Positions 30,532 to 33,253 of a DNA stretch of 33,253 nucleotides are shown one piece after another. Position 1 is the stretch's first letter. Every line of letters begins with the position of its first letter. Location: contig JH153535.1 of the NCBI GenBank assembly GCA_000226015.1, positions 43,585-76,837 of the forward strand, in the 5' to 3' direction. Source of the stretch: Mnemiopsis leidyi. Taxonomy: Eukaryota > Ctenophora > Tentaculata > Lobata > Bolinopsidae. Below the pieces are notes generated by a model. It saw only the letters and a program-made list of their open reading frames with translations. It was not told the origin of the DNA and did no database searches. The translations under genes were made by a program, and so were the position numbers.

Positions 30532-32682
30532 CTAGTCCGTCTTGACGACAGAGTAGATCTTGTTGATGAAGACGAAGCAGGACATGAACCCGACAAAACC
30601 TGAAATTTTAAAAATTTGTAGCTCTTAGGCAATAACAAAGATAAGAATGCTTGTGCCAGTATTTCGGTATGCACGTAATTGTATTCCGTTTCAAAGTCAA
30701 ACCATTATATAATCGTTTTTGTCAAATTATTTGAGACGGATGTAAAATATCATGACGCCATTTATAAGCAGACCAGAAAAAGATAAGACTCAGCAAACAG
30801 GTAATATCACGACATTCTCTATCTAAAACTGTGATTTTCTCACCTGTTAGAAGGAAAAAGTAGATTGCCATAATAAATGTGTAGCCGAAGAAAATAAAGA
30901 GAGAAGCGGCTCCTTCCATCTGCAGTCGCTCTGAAATTTAAGTTATTAGACACTACGAGATATAATAATAGAGTTTGCAAAACAGTCCTATATTTTATAT
31001 TCAAGCAATAGATTATAATTCTCGAAAGATCTGTTTGTGAACAAATTGCTTTGTAAAAAGTAAAATCCACGTTCTGATCTCCGAAATATCCTCAAACAAC
31101 AGTTATTAAAACACTTAACTATTTACAACACTTCATTATAGTACCTCAATAAGCAGAACTAACAGTCATTGCAAAGACACTTGTTTCAAACAGACTACAC
31201 ATAACAAACCTGCATAGAAGTAGATAGAGTAGAGGAAGAAGTAGAGAGCAGTAGAGCCGCTGCTGAGATACGCGCGCCACCACCAGTGGTAGTCCTCGGA
31301 ACACAAGTGGAAGTAACAGAGGAGGATAGTAGTCTCGGCACACGTGATCACCAAAATAAGGAAGACGATAAAGAGGAACCAGAACATGTAATAGATCTGG
31401 TGAGCCCTGAGGGGTGGGAATGTTGTGTTAGTTTGGGGAGGCGTTGTACATGTAGTGGGTTAATCTTTAGGAGGAGTTCTAATTCCGATAACGATTAAGC
31501 CTTGCGATTAGATTGATTAGGAGATATTAAGCGGGTGAAAATGCCACAAAACTGATAAAGTGTCTCATATCAGAAGAAGATGGGAAAATAATAATAGATC
31601 ACCCGGAACACTCACCAAATACTGTTAAAGATGAAGTACAGCTGAATAAAGACACTCCCAACGGGCAATACTCCTCCCATCAAAATACCAGGCACTCGTT
31701 TTGTGTAGAAGGACTGAGGGGGGATGTGGCGGGGAATCTGATTTGTCTGTGTTGGGTAGGTGATAGCTGGCTTCCGGAACCCGAAGAAAGCACCGACAAA
31801 TGTCAGAGGTACTGACACACAGATCCTGAGTTTTGATAGGAATAAATACTTTGGATAGGAATAAATACTTCTACAATAATAGGAGTGACGTCAGCTAGCC
31901 CCACTAGGAACATTACTTCACATAAGGACTAGCAATGCTATGGATATCTTTTTTTCTTCAAAACGACAAAATTTCGAGTTTATCGCAAATTGAAGTGTTT
32001 ATATGAACTATGAAAATTTTAATTGAAAACCAGTGTAATCTGCCATAGCTGATATTAGGGACCCGTGAGACCGTTAGCTGTGATTAAGCGAAAGACCATC
32101 TCTAAGTTGACATGACATCAACTTATGCAGAGTTTCTCTTTCGCCGATAAATGGATGCCCTGGGTCTGGCGTTAATTATGAGCCAGAGTAGAGTCAAATT
32201 ACTAATGGACGCGACGTTAATTAAGTTCTCGTCTTGGTTGTGAGCGCGCAACAAATTTACGTACAAGTCTAACCAGTAAGGATAAAAACCCGCAATACAA
32301 AATTAGCAACGCGCGTTACAAATATAACGTATTTTCCGCGGACGGGCAATACTCCATAGATTCTGGTTTCATTTGGATGATTCAGACGTCAGCGTTTCCA
32401 ATTGTGGTAAAAAGTCCAACCGAGTTAGTATTTGTATGAAAGATATGACAAAATTGCTCGTTCGAGTTTACTCGAACGAGCAATCGTTTTGTTGTTAATC
32501 CGAAGAGCTAAGTAATAAATACGCCCACAAAACAACAACAAAACAATATGTAAAGCTAAAATTAAACAATAACCACGTACCACAAAGCCAATACTCCACA
32601 AAGTGTACCGAAGGGAACTGCTGAAGAAGAACCCTCACCCCACAGCACCAGATTCAGGACAAAGAACACGGAAAATACGATC
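30532..32682 (-). CDS. TM9SF2: TM9SF2-like nonaspanin, C-terminal exons (5' part beyond window)
   Basis: Five exons in continuous phase: 32682-32581, 31825-31616, 31406-31210, 30930-30844 and 30599-30532, covering about the last 220 residues. They show the family blocks LNLVLWGEGSSSAVPFGT, TNQIPRHIPPQSFYTKRVPG, ITCAETTILLCYFHLCSEDY and HWWWR, and end INKIYSVVKTD. The C-terminus closely matches vertebrate TM9SF2 (ending KIYSVVKVD) and carries the family's KxD-type Golgi-retention signal. The part seen contains the last several hydrophobic membrane segments. Nonaspanins are nine-pass proteins of the Golgi and endosomes, with roles in membrane traffic and sorting. All splice sites are GT..AG. 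The lumenal N-terminal half and first membrane spans lie to the right of the window or in undetected exons after 32682. Confidence 0.96.
32453..32484. repeat. 32-bp perfect palindrome in a TM9SF2 intron
   Basis: ATTGCTCGTTCGAGT, a TT loop, and its exact inverse ACTCGAACGAGCAAT. The flanks (ACAAA / TTTTGT) continue the symmetry with a small offset. Confidence 0.95.
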
Positions 32683-33253
32683 CTGAAAATAAACCGAGTT
32701 TAAATAAATACAGGTTCAAAACGTACGTAAGATAGGTCTTTCTTAAATTTTATCTAATTCTAGTTGGGTTAAGGTGTACACCAACCATTTGCGTGTTATC
32801 TAATTAAAATTAGGTGAGATGAAATGATGAACTTCATTAGAACAACACGTATGATGGACTTTTATACATTTATAAGACCATCATTTAGAAATCATGTAAA
32901 ACAACAAAACTCAAAATATTTATATATTTAAGTTTAATTTTCATCCTAATAATGTTCGATAGAAATAAACAATCTGCACACACTACTATTATAGTGTAAC
33001 AAGAATTGCGCCCGCTAAGTTAGGTCTCAGGCGGACGCTAGATTTCCATCTCTCAAATTTTAAAGAGGCTTCTTCGATTTGCCCTCTGCTAGTGCTAAAA
33101 GCATAGAATTTGAGCAGCAGATATGTTGTAAAAGTAAATTCTGCCGCAAAGACTACTGATGGAATACCATGGAAGCTACAGTGAAAATATTGGCCGTGAA
33201 ACTGAAACATTTTTATTCCAACTTGTCTGATGATAATGGCTGCTGTTGATACA
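32683..33253 (-). other. Probable TM9SF2 intron up to the window end
   Basis: The first recognised exon at 32682 starts mid-protein, so upstream exons must exist. None of the frames here resembles nonaspanin sequence, so this is read as intron. Confidence 0.55.

Noticed and set aside
1..33253. Searched by eye for tRNA, rRNA, CRISPR-type arrays and transposase or reverse transcriptase genes.
   Set aside because: None seen. The regular repeats are simple tandem arrays without spacers, and the mobile elements are all non-coding.

Overview
The window is animal nuclear DNA. Genes are split into short exons with GT..AG introns, AT-rich non-coding DNA fills most of the length, and many short inverted-repeat elements and minisatellites are present. 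Three protein genes can be assigned to metazoan families by reading exons and checking splice phase by hand: a ZRSR2/U2AF1-related splicing factor (+), an IFI44-like TLDc-GTPase (-) and a TM9SF2-like nonaspanin (-). The species cannot be named from the sequence. The compact introns mixed with repeat-filled ones suggest an invertebrate.

Layout. 1-5694: no gene assigned; a roughly 210-bp inverted-repeat element, two 29-bp tandem arrays (one with six regularly spaced CACGTG sites) and a MITE inserted in a duplicated segment. 5695-14226 (+): nine exons of a ZRSR2 orthologue with both CCCH zinc fingers, an RRM/UHM and an RS/RGG tail; its first exon or exons were not found. Its introns carry large minisatellites. 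14227-17903: 3' UTR, then a dense cluster of foldback elements at about 15.3-16.7 kb. 17904-22128 (-): ten exons of a TLDc plus P-loop GTPase protein of the IFI44 family. 27124-29102 (-): four further exons that join in phase to make a 147-residue N-terminal extension of the same protein, or else a separate gene. The 5-kb gap between the two exon sets (22129-27123) holds an intronless secreted cysteine-rich protein gene (-), an unrecognised lysine-rich ORF (+) and a terminal-inverted-repeat element. 30532-32682 (-): the last five exons of TM9SF2, continuing past the window end.

The genes are not an operon and share no obvious pathway: minor-intron splicing, an innate-immunity-type GTPase, a small secreted protein and an endomembrane nonaspanin. 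The points of most interest are the TLDc-GTPase with extra N- and C-terminal regions and apparent nested genes, the coding minisatellite in ZRSR2, and a layered foldback element with a nested insertion flanked by an 8-bp direct repeat.
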